Source of the DNA: Bacteroidales bacterium Phil6 | GTDB lineage: Bacteria > Bacteroidota > Bacteroidia > Bacteroidales > F082 | Direction of reading: 5' to 3' | DNA: 49,086 nt | Assembly (NCBI GenBank): GCA_002633315.1 | Contig: NWBN01000009.1 | Location: 1 to 49,086, forward strand | Part shown: positions 8,644 through 17,605 of the stretch, piece after piece | Numbering within the stretch: the first letter of the stretch is position 1 | Layout of the letters: the number at the start of each line of letters is the position of its first letter | The notes under the pieces: model-generated | Told to the model about the DNA's origin: nothing | What the model saw: only the letters and a program-made list of their open reading frames with translations | Databases searched by the model: none | Position numbers and translations under genes: made by a program

Positions 8644-8832
8644 ATGATAGGCACTATTATCTATATCATTGGCATCATTTTTGGCGTAAAAGCCGTATTG
8701 GAAATATTAAACACTGGCATTTCAACCGGGGGTAAGATTATCTGTATTATACTATTACTACTTACAAGTTGGATAGGTCTGATTGTTTATTATCTTTATG
8801 CAAAAGATCATTTATACGAATGGTTCAGATAA
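8644..8832 (+). CDS. Small PLDc_N-like two-helix membrane protein
   Basis: 62 aa with two hydrophobic segments (about 3-20 and 32-52). The second ends in WIGLIVYYLYAKD, the tryptophan-glycine helix and basic end typical of the PLDc_N domain found as a stand-alone small protein in many bacteria. No enzyme activity is expected. It is preceded by a -7 box at 8612 and followed 12 bases later by the 5-formyl-THF cyclo-ligase gene, so the two are co-transcribed. Confidence 0.7.
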   Translation: MIGTIIYIIGIIFGVKAVLEILNTGISTGGKIICIILLLLTSWIGLIVYYLYAKDHLYEWFR

Positions 8833-8844
8833 AATAATTCCATT

Positions 8845-9369
8845 ATGAATAAAAAAGAAATACGTAACAAGATAAAACAACTCAAGAAAGAGCACACCAT
8901 GCAAGAGCTCGACAGTCAGTCGGAAATGATTTTATCGAAATTGGAAAAACATAAGGCTTTTAAGGATGCGAACATTGTAATGTTGTACGCCTCATTGCCG
9001 GATGAAGTCAACACCCACTCTTTCATCGAGAAATGGAGAAACAAGAAACATATCATATTGCCTACGGTGTCAGGAGACGACATAATACCCGTAGAATTGG
9101 GGAAAGAAACAACTTTCGCGACCGGAGATTTCAATATAATGGAGCCGCAAAATGAACCGTATCACGGTAGTTTCGACCTCATCGTGGTACCGGGAGTGGC
9201 ATTCGACAGCGATGGCAACAGAATAGGACGTGGCAAAGGATATTACGACAGATTCCTGTCACATCATCCTAAAGTAAAAAGAATAGGTATTTGTTTTGAC
9301 TTCCAATACATTGACAAAGTCCCTACTGAAGAAAACGACATCAAAATGGACGAAGTGATAACAATATAA
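8845..9369 (+). CDS. 5-formyltetrahydrofolate cyclo-ligase
   Basis: 174 aa, within the usual range. It converts 5-formyl-THF to 5,10-methenyl-THF with ATP. Diagnostic segments are the basic N-terminus, the MLYASLPDEV strand with the TH that follows, and the C-terminal VVPGVAFD...GRGKGYYDRFL signature holding the nucleotide-binding Arg/Gly/Lys residues. It ends at a terminator shared with glyA, another one-carbon folate enzyme, which faces it. glyA makes 5-formyl-THF as a side product, so the neighbourhood fits. Confidence 0.93.
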   Translation: MNKKEIRNKIKQLKKEHTMQELDSQSEMILSKLEKHKAFKDANIVMLYASLPDEVNTHSFIEKWRNKKHIILPTVSGDDIIPVELGKETTFATGDFNIMEPQNEPYHGSFDLIVVPGVAFDSDGNRIGRGKGYYDRFLSHHPKVKRIGICFDFQYIDKVPTEENDIKMDEVITI

Positions 9370-9372
9370 TCA

Positions 9373-9409
9373 AAAAAATCCGAGACGAAACATCATCCCG
9401 GATTTTTTT
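9373..9409. terminator. Bidirectional terminator between the cyclo-ligase gene and glyA
   Basis: AAAAAATCCG facing CGGATTTTTT with flanking A and T runs, so it can work for both converging genes. Confidence 0.75.
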
Positions 9410-9427
9410 ATCACAATATTTAAGCAA

Positions 9428-10708
9428 TTACCATGCAAACAACGGGAACTGACTCATCATTTCGTTAACTTTGGCTCTCACCACATCGAGTTTTGCCGTA
9501 TCATCGATATGGCTTATCACATCGTCTATCATTTCCACTATAGGTTCCATGTGTTCCTCTTTAAGACCACGTGTAGTGATAGCAGGAGTACCTATGCGGA
9601 GACCTGATGTCTGGAAAGGAGAACGATTGTCGAAAGGTACCATATTCTTGTTGACAGTGATATCAGCCTGTACCAAAGTATTTTCGACCATTCTACCGGT
9701 AATTTCCGGGAATTTGGTACGCAAGTCTATGAGCATGAGGTGGTTATCAGTACCGCCGGAGATAACGTCATAACCTCTGTCCATAAATGCCTTAGCCATG
9801 ACAGCAGCATTTTTCTTGACCTGGAGAATATATGCGAAATATTCATCAGACAAAGCCTCACCGAAAGCTACAGCTTTACTTGCTATGACATGTTCGAGCG
9901 GACCGCCTTGGACGCCGGGGAACACGGCGCTGTTGAGCAATGCCGACATCATCTTCACCTCACCCTTAGGAGTGGTAAGACCCCATGGATTCTCGAAGTC
10001 TTCACGCATCAATATCATACCGCCGCGTGGTCCACGTAAAGTCTTGTGGGTTGTCGTTGTCACAATATGACAATATTCGAGCGGGTCATTAAGGATACCG
10101 CGAGCGATGAGACCGGCAGGATGTGAGATGTCCGCCATCAATATAGCACCAACCATGTCGGCTATCTCACGCATACGTTTATAATCCCAGTCACGGGAAT
10201 ATGCGGAAGCACCGGCAATGATGAGTTTGGGCTTATGTTCCAATGCAGCTTTTTCCATACCGTCATAATCCACGCAACCTGTCTCTTTATCCACCTGATA
10301 AGCAACAGGTTTATAGAGAATGCCCGATGAATTAACCGGTGAACCATGTGAAAGATGCCCGCCATGAGCAAGGTCTAATCCCATAAAGGTATCGCCCGGT
10401 TTCAAACATGTCATCAACACAGCCATGTTTGCCTGAGCACCGGAGTGAGGCTGTACGTTGGCGAATTTGGCCTGGAACAACTCACATGCACGGTCGATGG
10501 CAATCTGTTCTGTCTGGTCAACAATCTGACAACCACCATAATAACGTTTGCCCGGATATCCCTCTGCATATTTGTTTGTCATCACAGAACCCATGGCTTT
10601 CAATACTTGGTCGCTGACAAAGTTCTCTGATGCAATAAGCTCGATGCCATGCATCTGACGCTCTTTCTCTTTACGTATTAACGTAAAAACTTTTGTGTCT
10701 TTTTTCAT
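9428..10708 (-). CDS. glyA: Serine hydroxymethyltransferase
   Basis: 426 aa. It interconverts serine and glycine with transfer of a one-carbon unit to tetrahydrofolate, using pyridoxal phosphate. The PLP lysine is Lys222 in [14 protein letters not shown], one of the best-conserved motifs of the family. Other hallmarks: ELIASENF and [13 protein letters not shown] near the N-terminus, and the aspartate in MADISHPAG that contacts the PLP ring nitrogen. The length fits bacterial GlyA. A minus-strand TAATTTTG box (10774-10781) sits about 66 bases before the start. Confidence 0.97.
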   Translation of the reverse strand: MKKDTKVFTLIRKEKERQMHGIELIASENFVSDQVLKAMGSVMTNKYAEGYPGKRYYGGCQIVDQTEQIAIDRACELFQAKFANVQPHSGAQANMAVLMTCLKPGDTFMGLDLAHGGHLSHGSPVNSSGILYKPVAYQVDKETGCVDYDGMEKAALEHKPKLIIAGASAYSRDWDYKRMREIADMVGAILMADISHPAGLIARGILNDPLEYCHIVTTTTHKTLRGPRGGMILMREDFENPWGLTTPKGEVKMMSALLNSAVFPGVQGGPLEHVIASKAVAFGEALSDEYFAYILQVKKNAAVMAKAFMDRGYDVISGGTDNHLMLIDLRTKFPEITGRMVENTLVQADITVNKNMVPFDNRSPFQTSGLRIGTPAITTRGLKEEHMEPIVEMIDDVISHIDDTAKLDVVRAKVNEMMSQFPLFAW

Positions 10709-10773
10709 CTCAATATATTTTCTTGATATTCAATATTATTAAATTCCTCAAATGCAATACTTTATTTGCGCCT

Positions 10774-10781
10774 CAAAATTA
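10774..10781 (-). promoter_or_regulatory. -7 promoter element of glyA
   Basis: TAATTTTG on the minus strand, predicting a transcript start near 10767 and a leader of about 59 bases. The rest of 10709-11061 holds no gene; it also carries the left copy of the 37-bp repeat. Confidence 0.5.
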
Positions 10782-10888
10782 CAACTTTTTATTTAATCCT
10801 AATGATAATGTGAAGTTTTTTTTAAACAGATGATTTTAATCGCTTTCTTTAACTGTCTGTTTATTTTTAAAAACAACAACACTTGTTC

Positions 10889-10925
10889 TTCAGAACAGAA
10901 AACCGTTAAAATCTTTAATTTTGCA
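10889..10925 (+). repeat. 37-bp direct repeat, left copy
   Basis: Identical to 12459-12495, from TTCAGAACAG through TTTTGCA. It includes TAATTTTG (10916-10923), a -7-like box reading rightwards. Flanking bases differ on both sides of the two copies. Confidence 0.9.
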
Positions 10926-11061
10926 CTGAAGTGTTAAAAATTAAATATATTCATATCTTTAACAGACATTATAAACAAAATTTACCACTTATCTGCTTTT
11001 CACCAATATCTCACTATATAAAATATGCATGAAATTTTTGAAAAACTTAATTCAACATCGG

Positions 11062-12246
11062 TTAAAACAATTTTTTTATATCCATTGAGAGAAAACTCTC
11101 TATATCAATACCACCATCACCGACGATAAAAGAGGTCTGCGGTTTAAAAAACTGTCTGAATCTGTCTAACCCTTCTGTTCGTTTATCAGCATTACTTTTG
11201 ACTTCAATAGCTACTACTGAATTTTTTTTACGAAGAATGAAATCCACCTCATCATTACGTTCACGCCAATAAAAAACCTCAAAACGATGAATAAATGCTT
11301 GACTAACAAGATAAGCACCGATACCTGACTCGAGAATGTGTCCCCATACCTTGCGGTCTAAAACAGCCTGTTCAAATGTAGTTTGACTGTACACCATCTT
11401 CAATGCATTATTGTAAACTTGAAATTTCGGAATACTTGCCTTTCGCCGTGCAGTATCAATACAATATTTCTGCAAACCGCATAATAACCCGCTTTCATCT
11501 AAAAGATTAATATATCCCGACAAAGTTACGGTATTACCCGCATCCTGTAATGACCCAAGCATCTTGTTCAAAGAGAGTAACCCACCAGAATAAGCTGCTC
11601 CAAGTTCGAATGTCTGCCGTAAAAGAGCAGGTTTGCCGATTGGTGTATCCATCAAAATATCTTTGTTGATGGTTGTATCAATGATAGCAGACTGTATATA
11701 TTGCTGGAAACGGTCTGCATCTTTAATCAGGAAAGCTGCACCCGGATAACCACCATAAAACAGATATTGGTCAAGTGTAAAACCGAAACTTTCTTTCATT
11801 TCCTGATAGCTCCAGTGACTCATGCGAATCTCTTCGAATCGCCCGGACAATGATTCAGATAATCCTTTTTCTAACAATACACGACTACTGCCGAGAATCA
11901 ATACTTTGATATTGCGCTCATGAAAAGTGTCATCATCCCATTCTTTTTTTACGACCTCACTCCAATTGGATATTTTTTGTATCTCATCTATGACAAGAAT
12001 GATACTGTCCCAGCCATTATTCTCTTTCAGACTTCGGGTTGCCGCCCAACAATTGGAAATCCATGCTCTGTTTGTAGCCGGCACATTGTCGGCAGAAAAA
12101 AACTGATATGGAATAGTCACATCTTTAAGAACCTGCTTGACAACTGTCGACTTTCCTATCTGTCTGGCACCCATAATGACTTGAATAAACCTTCTCTGTT
12201 CTTCAAGCCTGCTTTTAATTTTATGATACTCAGCTTTTTTGTACAT
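11062..12246 (-). CDS. AAA ATPase with DUF4143 C-terminal domain
   Basis: 394 aa. The N-terminal P-loop ATPase has Walker A GARQIGKST (about residues 26-34) and Walker B LVIDEIQK, then an arginine-rich sensor segment (SGRFEEI). The C-terminal part has the DUF4143 layout ending in EVDFILRKK...VVAIEVKSN, which resembles a restriction-endonuclease-like core (D...E-K). Such genes are abundant and often multicopy in this order, and their function is not established; roles in DNA repair, toxin-like or selfish behaviour have been guessed. It sits between two 37-bp direct repeats and has its own promoter with a repeated ACTGAGTAAA motif, so it looks like an accessory insertion between glyA and the polyprenyl synthase gene. 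Confidence 0.9.
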   Translation of the reverse strand: MYKKAEYHKIKSRLEEQRRFIQVIMGARQIGKSTVVKQVLKDVTIPYQFFSADNVPATNRAWISNCWAATRSLKENNGWDSIILVIDEIQKISNWSEVVKKEWDDDTFHERNIKVLILGSSRVLLEKGLSESLSGRFEEIRMSHWSYQEMKESFGFTLDQYLFYGGYPGAAFLIKDADRFQQYIQSAIIDTTINKDILMDTPIGKPALLRQTFELGAAYSGGLLSLNKMLGSLQDAGNTVTLSGYINLLDESGLLCGLQKYCIDTARRKASIPKFQVYNNALKMVYSQTTFEQAVLDRKVWGHILESGIGAYLVSQAFIHRFEVFYWRERNDEVDFILRKKNSVVAIEVKSNADKRTEGLDRFRQFFKPQTSFIVGDGGIDIESFLSMDIKKLF

Positions 12247-12256
12247 TGTTTTACAT

Positions 12257-12322
12257 TTTACTCAGTATAATGATAATATTTACTCAGTGCAAATATAACA
12301 ATTCTCATTGAATAATGACAAT
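12257..12322 (-). promoter_or_regulatory. ATPase promoter with duplicated ACTGAGTAAA motif
   Basis: On the minus strand: ATTG at 12319-12322, 21 bp, TATATTTG at 12290-12297. Just downstream ACTGAGTAAA occurs at 12279-12288 and again at 12257-12266, 22 bp apart, covering the likely transcript start and leader. This is a good layout for an autoregulatory operator. Confidence 0.6.
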
Positions 12323-12422
12323 ATCTTTTCAAAAGAATTTTTTCACTCTATGACGACATGGTATCATGTCGATGTATAAAACAGCATGATTACTGCCAAA
12401 TGACCATTACAATCATCATGCG

Positions 12423-12441
12423 AAAATGGTTAAACCATTTT
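12423..12441. repeat. 19-bp palindrome between ATPase and polyprenyl synthase genes
   Basis: AAAATGGTT-A-AACCATTTT, a perfect 9+1+9 inverted repeat. A second inverted repeat, CGACATG-GTAT-CATGTCG, is at 12354-12371. Both lie in the divergent 12247-12590 gap. There is no T run after the first on either strand beyond TTTTAT, so an operator is at least as likely as a terminator. Confidence 0.55.
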
Positions 12442-12458
12442 ATATTGCTGATAAAAAT

Positions 12459-12495
12459 TTCAGAACAGAAAACCGTTAAAATCTTTAATTTTGCA
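12459..12495 (+). repeat. 37-bp direct repeat, right copy
   Basis: Identical to 10889-10925. Here it lies upstream of the polyprenyl synthase promoter and again offers a rightward TAATTTTG box, so it may be an extra promoter for that gene. Confidence 0.9.
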
Positions 12496-12518
12496 TTTAA
12501 CGAAAAAAAACGAATACA

Positions 12519-12573
12519 CCTCGGCATAGCTCAAATAAATTTGACTCTGCGCTCAGGTTTCGCTATCTTTGCC
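12519..12573 (+). promoter_or_regulatory. Dispersed promoter element driving the polyprenyl synthase gene
   Basis: The block CCTCGGCATAGCTCAAATAA leads into TTTG (12540-12543), a 20-bp spacer and TATCTTTG (12564-12571), a full Bacteroidota promoter. A close relative with the same 20-bp spacing lies at 19267-19321 before an unrelated gene. The ATG at 12591 is 20 bases after the -7 box. Confidence 0.75.
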
Positions 12574-12590
12574 AAATAAAACAATGTAAC

Positions 12591-13565
12591 ATGCATCCGC
12601 TTGAAGACATAAGGAAAACAATAGAATCTGATTTGGAACGATTCGATTCTTTTTATAAAGAATCTGTCAAATCGTCCAATTTGTTGTTAAACCGCATCAT
12701 GATATATACCTTAAAAAACAAAGGCAAACAAATACGTCCCATGTTGGTTCTGTTATCTGCCCGATTGTGGGGAGATGTCAATGAAAGCACTTTACGGGCA
12801 GCGACATTTATCGAGTTGCTGCACAATGCCACGCTTATACACGACGACGTGGTTGACAATGCAAAAAAAAGACGCGGATTTTTGTCAGTAAATGCTATCT
12901 GGAAAAACAAAATCGCAGTTCTTGCCGGTGATTATATGTTGGCAAAAGGCATGATGATAGCCTTGAACCATAACGATTTCGACATGCTTAACATGATTTC
13001 GGAAACTGTCAGAATGATGAGCGAAGGCGAGATAGCGCAAATGGATATTGCGAGAAGACTCAATGTCACAGAAGAAAAATATTACGAGATAATAGAAAAA
13101 AAGACCGCCTCGCTGACAGCCTCCTGCTGTGCCATAGGAACAGCCTCCACGAATGCGCCTAATGACAAAATACAGAAAATGAAACGATTCGGCCATTATG
13201 CCGGCATGGCATTCCAAATACGCGACGATGTCTTCGACTATCAACCGGATAATAAAAGCGGCAAAGACTACGGTAACGACTTAAAAGAACATGTCTTGAC
13301 ACTGCCTTTGATATATCTTCTCGACAAAAGCAGCCCTTTGGAACGTAAAAAAATCATCTGGCAAATACGGCACCGCAGCAATGACAAAAAAACAAGACAA
13401 CATATCATTGACAAAGTTCATGACAATGGGTGCATCAAATATGCAGAAGACAAGATGAATGAGTTTATTAGATTGGCAATGAACGAGTTACAAGATGTTC
13501 AGGATTCCATTTACAAGGAAACTCTTATTACGCTTTTGATGTATTGCGCAAAACGCGACATGTAA
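12591..13565 (+). CDS. Polyprenyl (octaprenyl-type) diphosphate synthase
   Basis: 324 aa, the usual length of trans-long-chain prenyltransferases. It extends allylic diphosphates with isopentenyl diphosphate, making the side chain of menaquinone. The two Mg-binding aspartate motifs are visible: LIHDDVVDNA (first, DDxxD) and IRDDVFDYQ (second), and GKQIRPMLV near the N-terminus binds the homoallylic substrate. IspB-like by these features; chain length cannot be read reliably. Directly downstream, after a long gap, comes a glycosylation cluster whose enzymes use polyprenyl phosphates, but these are normally made by a cis-type enzyme, so the neighbourhood may be coincidental. Confidence 0.92.
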   Translation: MHPLEDIRKTIESDLERFDSFYKESVKSSNLLLNRIMIYTLKNKGKQIRPMLVLLSARLWGDVNESTLRAATFIELLHNATLIHDDVVDNAKKRRGFLSVNAIWKNKIAVLAGDYMLAKGMMIALNHNDFDMLNMISETVRMMSEGEIAQMDIARRLNVTEEKYYEIIEKKTASLTASCCAIGTASTNAPNDKIQKMKRFGHYAGMAFQIRDDVFDYQPDNKSGKDYGNDLKEHVLTLPLIYLLDKSSPLERKKIIWQIRHRSNDKKTRQHIIDKVHDNGCIKYAEDKMNEFIRLAMNELQDVQDSIYKETLITLLMYCAKRDM

Positions 13566-14126
13566 TTAAATGAATTACTGCAATAACTTTAACATATTTA
13601 TCAAACAGACCATTGGATAAATATCGAACCAAATAAATTGCCATGTTGTCACAATGTACTGTTGAAACTGCAATCATAACATATTGACACATAATAGAAA
13701 ATATTGATAGACTTCATTTTGATTTTAAATATTGTTATATTTCATTGCTGAATTATAAGATTTTATGATTCATTTATAACATATTGATTAAAAATCATAT
13801 ATCTACAAATCATACAGCGGGCTTGTTTTATAATATTATATTGATAATCAATTTATATAGCTAAAATAAAACTCGATATGTTTATAAATGTATGGTCTCC
13901 ATAATATGACATTTCTGCAAATATGATATTTATATCTCAGGTTATTATCTCTTATATCGATTCCACAAAACATGTTTCTTATCGGACAGCAATAAAATCA
14001 ATATCATTATTGTGAATAGACTAAATCCATCTATACAAAACGAATATCATAAAATTCCACATTGTGAGGTTTTTGAAATTTATCAAAATTTTGCCGCAAA
14101 AACAGAGTGTAAACAATTATTTTTAA
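13566..14126. other. Long AT-rich gap before the glycosylation cluster
   Basis: About 560 bases with many stops in all frames. I see no gene relic, no RNA gene and no strong hairpin. The composition is more AT-rich than the housekeeping genes to the left and matches the cluster to the right, which supports a boundary between regions near 13.6 kb. Confidence 0.5.
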
Positions 14127-14162
14127 TAATTTTGTGTACTATAAAACAAGTACTTTAAGTAC
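14127..14162 (+). promoter_or_regulatory. Promoter and small palindrome of the gtr-like cluster
   Basis: TAATTTTG at 14127-14134 is the -7 box. The odd palindrome GTACTT-T-AAGTAC at 14150-14162 lies in the predicted leader, before ATG 14178. No clear -33 box. Confidence 0.5.
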
Positions 14163-14177
14163 CTAAATAACAATACC

Positions 14178-15137
14178 ATGTACGAAACTTGTTTACTAAG
14201 TTGCTCTATTGTTATTTCTGTTTATAATGAACAAGCAGGAATACGTAATTTCTATGAGGAGTTGATCAGAAACACATCTGATGACAATGTGTTATATGAC
14301 TACATTTTTATTAATGACGGAAGTACAGACAACAGTCTGTCATTATTGTCTGATATTGCCTCAAAAGACAAACGAGTTAAAGTCATTAGTTTTTCAAGAA
14401 ATTTCGGACACGAAGCTGCAATGATTGCAGGTATTGATCATAGTAAAAGTGATGTAATAATATGTATGGACAGTGATCTGCAGCATCCTCCTGCGATGAT
14501 TGGCAGAATGTTGGAAAAATACAAGGAAGGCTTTGATGTAGTCAATATGGTCAGAATGAAACGAGAAGATGCCGGATTCATGAAAAAAATATCTTCAAAA
14601 TTATTTTATCACTTTATTAACAAGATATCTTCAATTAAAATCTCTGAAAATGCATCTGATTTTTTTCTTGTTTCAAAAAAAGTTGCTGATGTCTTACGTA
14701 CAAATTATAGAGAACGTACACGTTTTTTACGGGGCATTATTCAATTGATGGGATTCAATAAGACGACATTGGAATATGTGGCGCAAAAACGGATTGCCGG
14801 AAACAGCAAATATTCTTTTTTTAAGTTATTTACGTTGTCATTCTCAGCTATATCTTCACTGTCAAAACTCCCTTTGCAATTAGGTATCGTTTTCGGTATG
14901 ATTTTCATTTTTATCAGTGTTGTATTATTTATATATTCTTTGATAATGTGGATATTAGAAACTCCTATTTCCGGATATACGACATTGATCATGTTCATGA
15001 GCGCTTTTGCCGGCATTCAGCTTTTTATTTTAGGCATTATAGGTCAGTATATAGGTTATGTTTTTGACGAAATAAAAGGTCGTCCTATATATGTAATTGA
15101 TAATATTATTGAAAATAAAGAAGATGAAATACAATAA
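14178..15137 (+). CDS. Polyprenyl-phosphate glycosyltransferase, GT2 family (GtrB/DPM1 type)
   Basis: 319 aa. The cytoplasmic GT2 domain (about 1-225) shows VYNEQAGI, the donor-binding FINDGSTDNS, and DSDLQHPP holding the catalytic aspartates. Two membrane helices follow (about 235-260 and 270-295), the layout of GtrB and of bactoprenyl glucosyltransferases. It would load a sugar from a nucleotide donor onto polyprenyl phosphate on the inner face of the membrane. The sugar is unknown. First gene of a cluster with GtrA (flippase) and two multi-span proteins likely to use the lipid-linked sugar. The next gene overlaps its end by 14 bases. Confidence 0.92.
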   Translation: MYETCLLSCSIVISVYNEQAGIRNFYEELIRNTSDDNVLYDYIFINDGSTDNSLSLLSDIASKDKRVKVISFSRNFGHEAAMIAGIDHSKSDVIICMDSDLQHPPAMIGRMLEKYKEGFDVVNMVRMKREDAGFMKKISSKLFYHFINKISSIKISENASDFFLVSKKVADVLRTNYRERTRFLRGIIQLMGFNKTTLEYVAQKRIAGNSKYSFFKLFTLSFSAISSLSKLPLQLGIVFGMIFIFISVVLFIYSLIMWILETPISGYTTLIMFMSAFAGIQLFILGIIGQYIGYVFDEIKGRPIYVIDNIIENKEDEIQ

Positions 15138-17061
15138 TGAAAAAAAATATTTAATCTTTTTGTTTTGTTTGACAATATTTATCTCGTTTATTCCTTTTTT
15201 TAAAATAGGATTCACTACAAGCGACGACTTTGAATATTATTTGACATATCTTAAAGGTGATTTCTGGAGCGATGCATGGTACTATGCACAAATTGCAGGA
15301 CGATTTTATTTCCTTATAACAAAACCTTTTTATTCATTGCCGTATTTATTTGACAATTTTTATTTTACAAAAATATTACAACATGGTACATTAATCATTT
15401 CATATTTGTTGTTCTCATGGTTGATCTTCAAAATGTTCAAATCCAAAAATCTGGCAGGATTTGTCTTGTTGCTTCTCGTAATGAATACATTAGTAACATT
15501 TAATCTTCACATTCCATTTATTGCTTATCCGGTATTTTTTACATTCAGTTTTTGCTTGTGTATGATTTCAGTATTGTTATTTCTCAAATATACTGAAACT
15601 CAGAATTACAAATATGTCATATTCTCAGCAATCCTGTTTTTCATTACACTGCTGTTTTATGAAACTTATCTTGTTATCTTGTCTTATATGTGTCTGTATA
15701 TCATAATCAGAAGTTTGAAGATTAGAACTTGGAACGGAACTTACAAAAACAAACTGTTTTATAAAGAAATTATCCCCTTTGTATCTGCCGGTGTTTTATA
15801 TGTTGCCTTATATTTCATATTCCGGATTTTTGTCACTAATTCCAATAATCCTGACGAGTTTTATGTTGGCACCTCTTTTGCCAAAAATTTCAGTTTAAGC
15901 CATTTTTTTGATATATTGATAAAATGTACAAAGATAAATTTCCCGACACAGTCTTTTTTATATTATCATAACTATATGCATGTCAATACATTGCAAATTG
16001 CAGGGCATAATGACAATATATGGTATCTGCTGACTCATGCACAACCTGTCATCTATGTAAATGCTTTTATTCAATGTTTCATTTTTGTGTATTTTGCAAA
16101 AAGAATAAAAAATACCATATCTTGGAGAACAATATTGTGGGGAATATTATTTTCATTGATGGCTTCGTATTCTATACACGTATTGATTGGCATTTCAGAT
16201 AAATATAATTCTGATTGGTATAGTTGGATGAGGGGTTATGTTACTTCGTATTATTCTTATTTCGGAATAATGTTGTTTATTGCTTTTTGTCTTTATGCCT
16301 TGATAAAAATTGTATATAATAACATGAAATATAGAAACATATCTATTGCTTTATGCACCTGCATGATATTTTTTGTGTCATTTATTACGGGTTATACCAA
16401 TGATAATCTCAGTAAAGAATGGATCCGTAGTAAAAACAGATTTGATGTCATCGACTATTTGATTGAACATAACGTTTTCGATAAAATTCCTGAAAATGCT
16501 ATCGTTTATAATGAAGATTTGTATAATTCATATAATCTGGAAAATGTTTTAGGAGATGATTCCAAAATCGATACATACATTAATATAAAGACAAACAGAA
16601 ATATAATTTTTGCAAATAATCCCGAATCTTTATCGTATCTTATCGAGAAACATCCGCAATCATCCATTTATCTTATAAATAAAAAAGAAACTATAAAAAA
16701 CACCGAGTTGTTGCTGACGATGTCTCCGGTTGATAAAAACACTATATTGTTCAATACGGAAAATCCATTTGAATCAGCAACATGTAAAGATGCGTCTGTT
16801 TATTATTATTCTCCAACAAAGGACTTTACCTTGTTACTCGATTTTGTCAATTATGATTCTATCAACAATATAATCGTTAATCACGATACCATAAATTTGG
16901 GAAGATATAACAGAATAGCCATAAAAAGTATGAATAAGAATAATCCTGTAACATCTGTTGACATCAAGTCCGATAATGAAATGTATGTGACTCGTTTTTC
17001 TGTCTCAAATATGATTCCTGACATGTCACCGGATATTATCATAGAAGATGATAAAGAATAG
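15124..17061 (+). CDS. Large polytopic membrane protein, possible GtrC-like glycosyltransferase
   Basis: 645 aa from ATG 15124, which overlaps the GT2 gene by 14 bases; a TTG at 15097 would overlap more and is less likely. About ten to twelve hydrophobic helices occupy residues 10-430, and a soluble domain of about 200 residues follows. The first long loop has acidic residues (FTTSDDFEYYL) at the place where GT-C enzymes keep their catalytic Asp. I do not recognise the family. Its place between GtrB-like and GtrA genes is that of the specific transferase of Gtr systems, which moves the sugar from the lipid carrier to a polymer outside the inner membrane. This is inference from context and topology. 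Confidence 0.7.
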   Translation: MKYNNEKKYLIFLFCLTIFISFIPFFKIGFTTSDDFEYYLTYLKGDFWSDAWYYAQIAGRFYFLITKPFYSLPYLFDNFYFTKILQHGTLIISYLLFSWLIFKMFKSKNLAGFVLLLLVMNTLVTFNLHIPFIAYPVFFTFSFCLCMISVLLFLKYTETQNYKYVIFSAILFFITLLFYETYLVILSYMCLYIIIRSLKIRTWNGTYKNKLFYKEIIPFVSAGVLYVALYFIFRIFVTNSNNPDEFYVGTSFAKNFSLSHFFDILIKCTKINFPTQSFLYYHNYMHVNTLQIAGHNDNIWYLLTHAQPVIYVNAFIQCFIFVYFAKRIKNTISWRTILWGILFSLMASYSIHVLIGISDKYNSDWYSWMRGYVTSYYSYFGIMLFIAFCLYALIKIVYNNMKYRNISIALCTCMIFFVSFITGYTNDNLSKEWIRSKNRFDVIDYLIEHNVFDKIPENAIVYNEDLYNSYNLENVLGDDSKIDTYINIKTNRNIIFANNPESLSYLIEKHPQSSIYLINKKETIKNTELLLTMSPVDKNTILFNTENPFESATCKDASVYYYSPTKDFTLLLDFVNYDSINNIIVNHDTINLGRYNRIAIKSMNKNNPVTSVDIKSDNEMYVTRFSVSNMIPDMSPDIIIEDDKE

Positions 17062-17067
17062 TTGTTA

Positions 17068-17535
17068 ATGACAGTTTTTATGATGCCAATCGACAAATTG
17101 AAAACACTTTGCTTAAAATATCGTGAAATACTTGTTTATCTTATAGTAGGAGTATTGACTACGATATTCTCATGGATAACTTGTTATATTGCTAAATTAT
17201 TCCTTGATCCTGAAATGGCACTTGAGAACAACATTATCAATACAATCGGATGGATATCGGGAGTATGTTTTGCATATCCGCTTAATAGGAAATGGGTATT
17301 TGGAAGCACTAATCCAAAGATATTCAAGGAGTTTATTGGTTTTACCGCTTCCAGGCTTTCTACATGGATATTGGAACTTCTTGTTATGACAGTATCGGTA
17401 AACATCTTGAATATACGCTATTGGATTGCTAAAATATTCATAGCATCCGTACTTGTTACCATTCTCAATTATATCTTCAGCAAACTTATGATCTTTAAGA
17501 AAAAACCGACAATAAAGAAAAAAACATACGTATGA
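17068..17535 (+). CDS. GtrA family membrane protein (putative lipid-linked sugar flippase)
   Basis: 155 aa from ATG 17068; ATGs at 17080 and 17083 are alternatives, and a TTG at 17062 directly after the previous stop is possible. Four hydrophobic helices, with the family signatures YLIVGVLTT in helix 1, FAYPLNRKWVF after helix 2 and a C-terminal NYIFSKLMIFK. GtrA proteins are thought to move polyprenyl-phosphate-linked sugars across the inner membrane. It follows the large membrane protein by six bases and completes a GtrA-GtrB set with the gene at 14178. Confidence 0.92.
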   Translation: MTVFMMPIDKLKTLCLKYREILVYLIVGVLTTIFSWITCYIAKLFLDPEMALENNIINTIGWISGVCFAYPLNRKWVFGSTNPKIFKEFIGFTASRLSTWILELLVMTVSVNILNIRYWIAKIFIASVLVTILNYIFSKLMIFKKKPTIKKKTYV

Positions 17536-17605
17536 CATATTTATATTAGCAAGGCAATATCCAATTTATCCTGAAAAAATTACATTAATTAACAAGAACC
17601 AAGAA

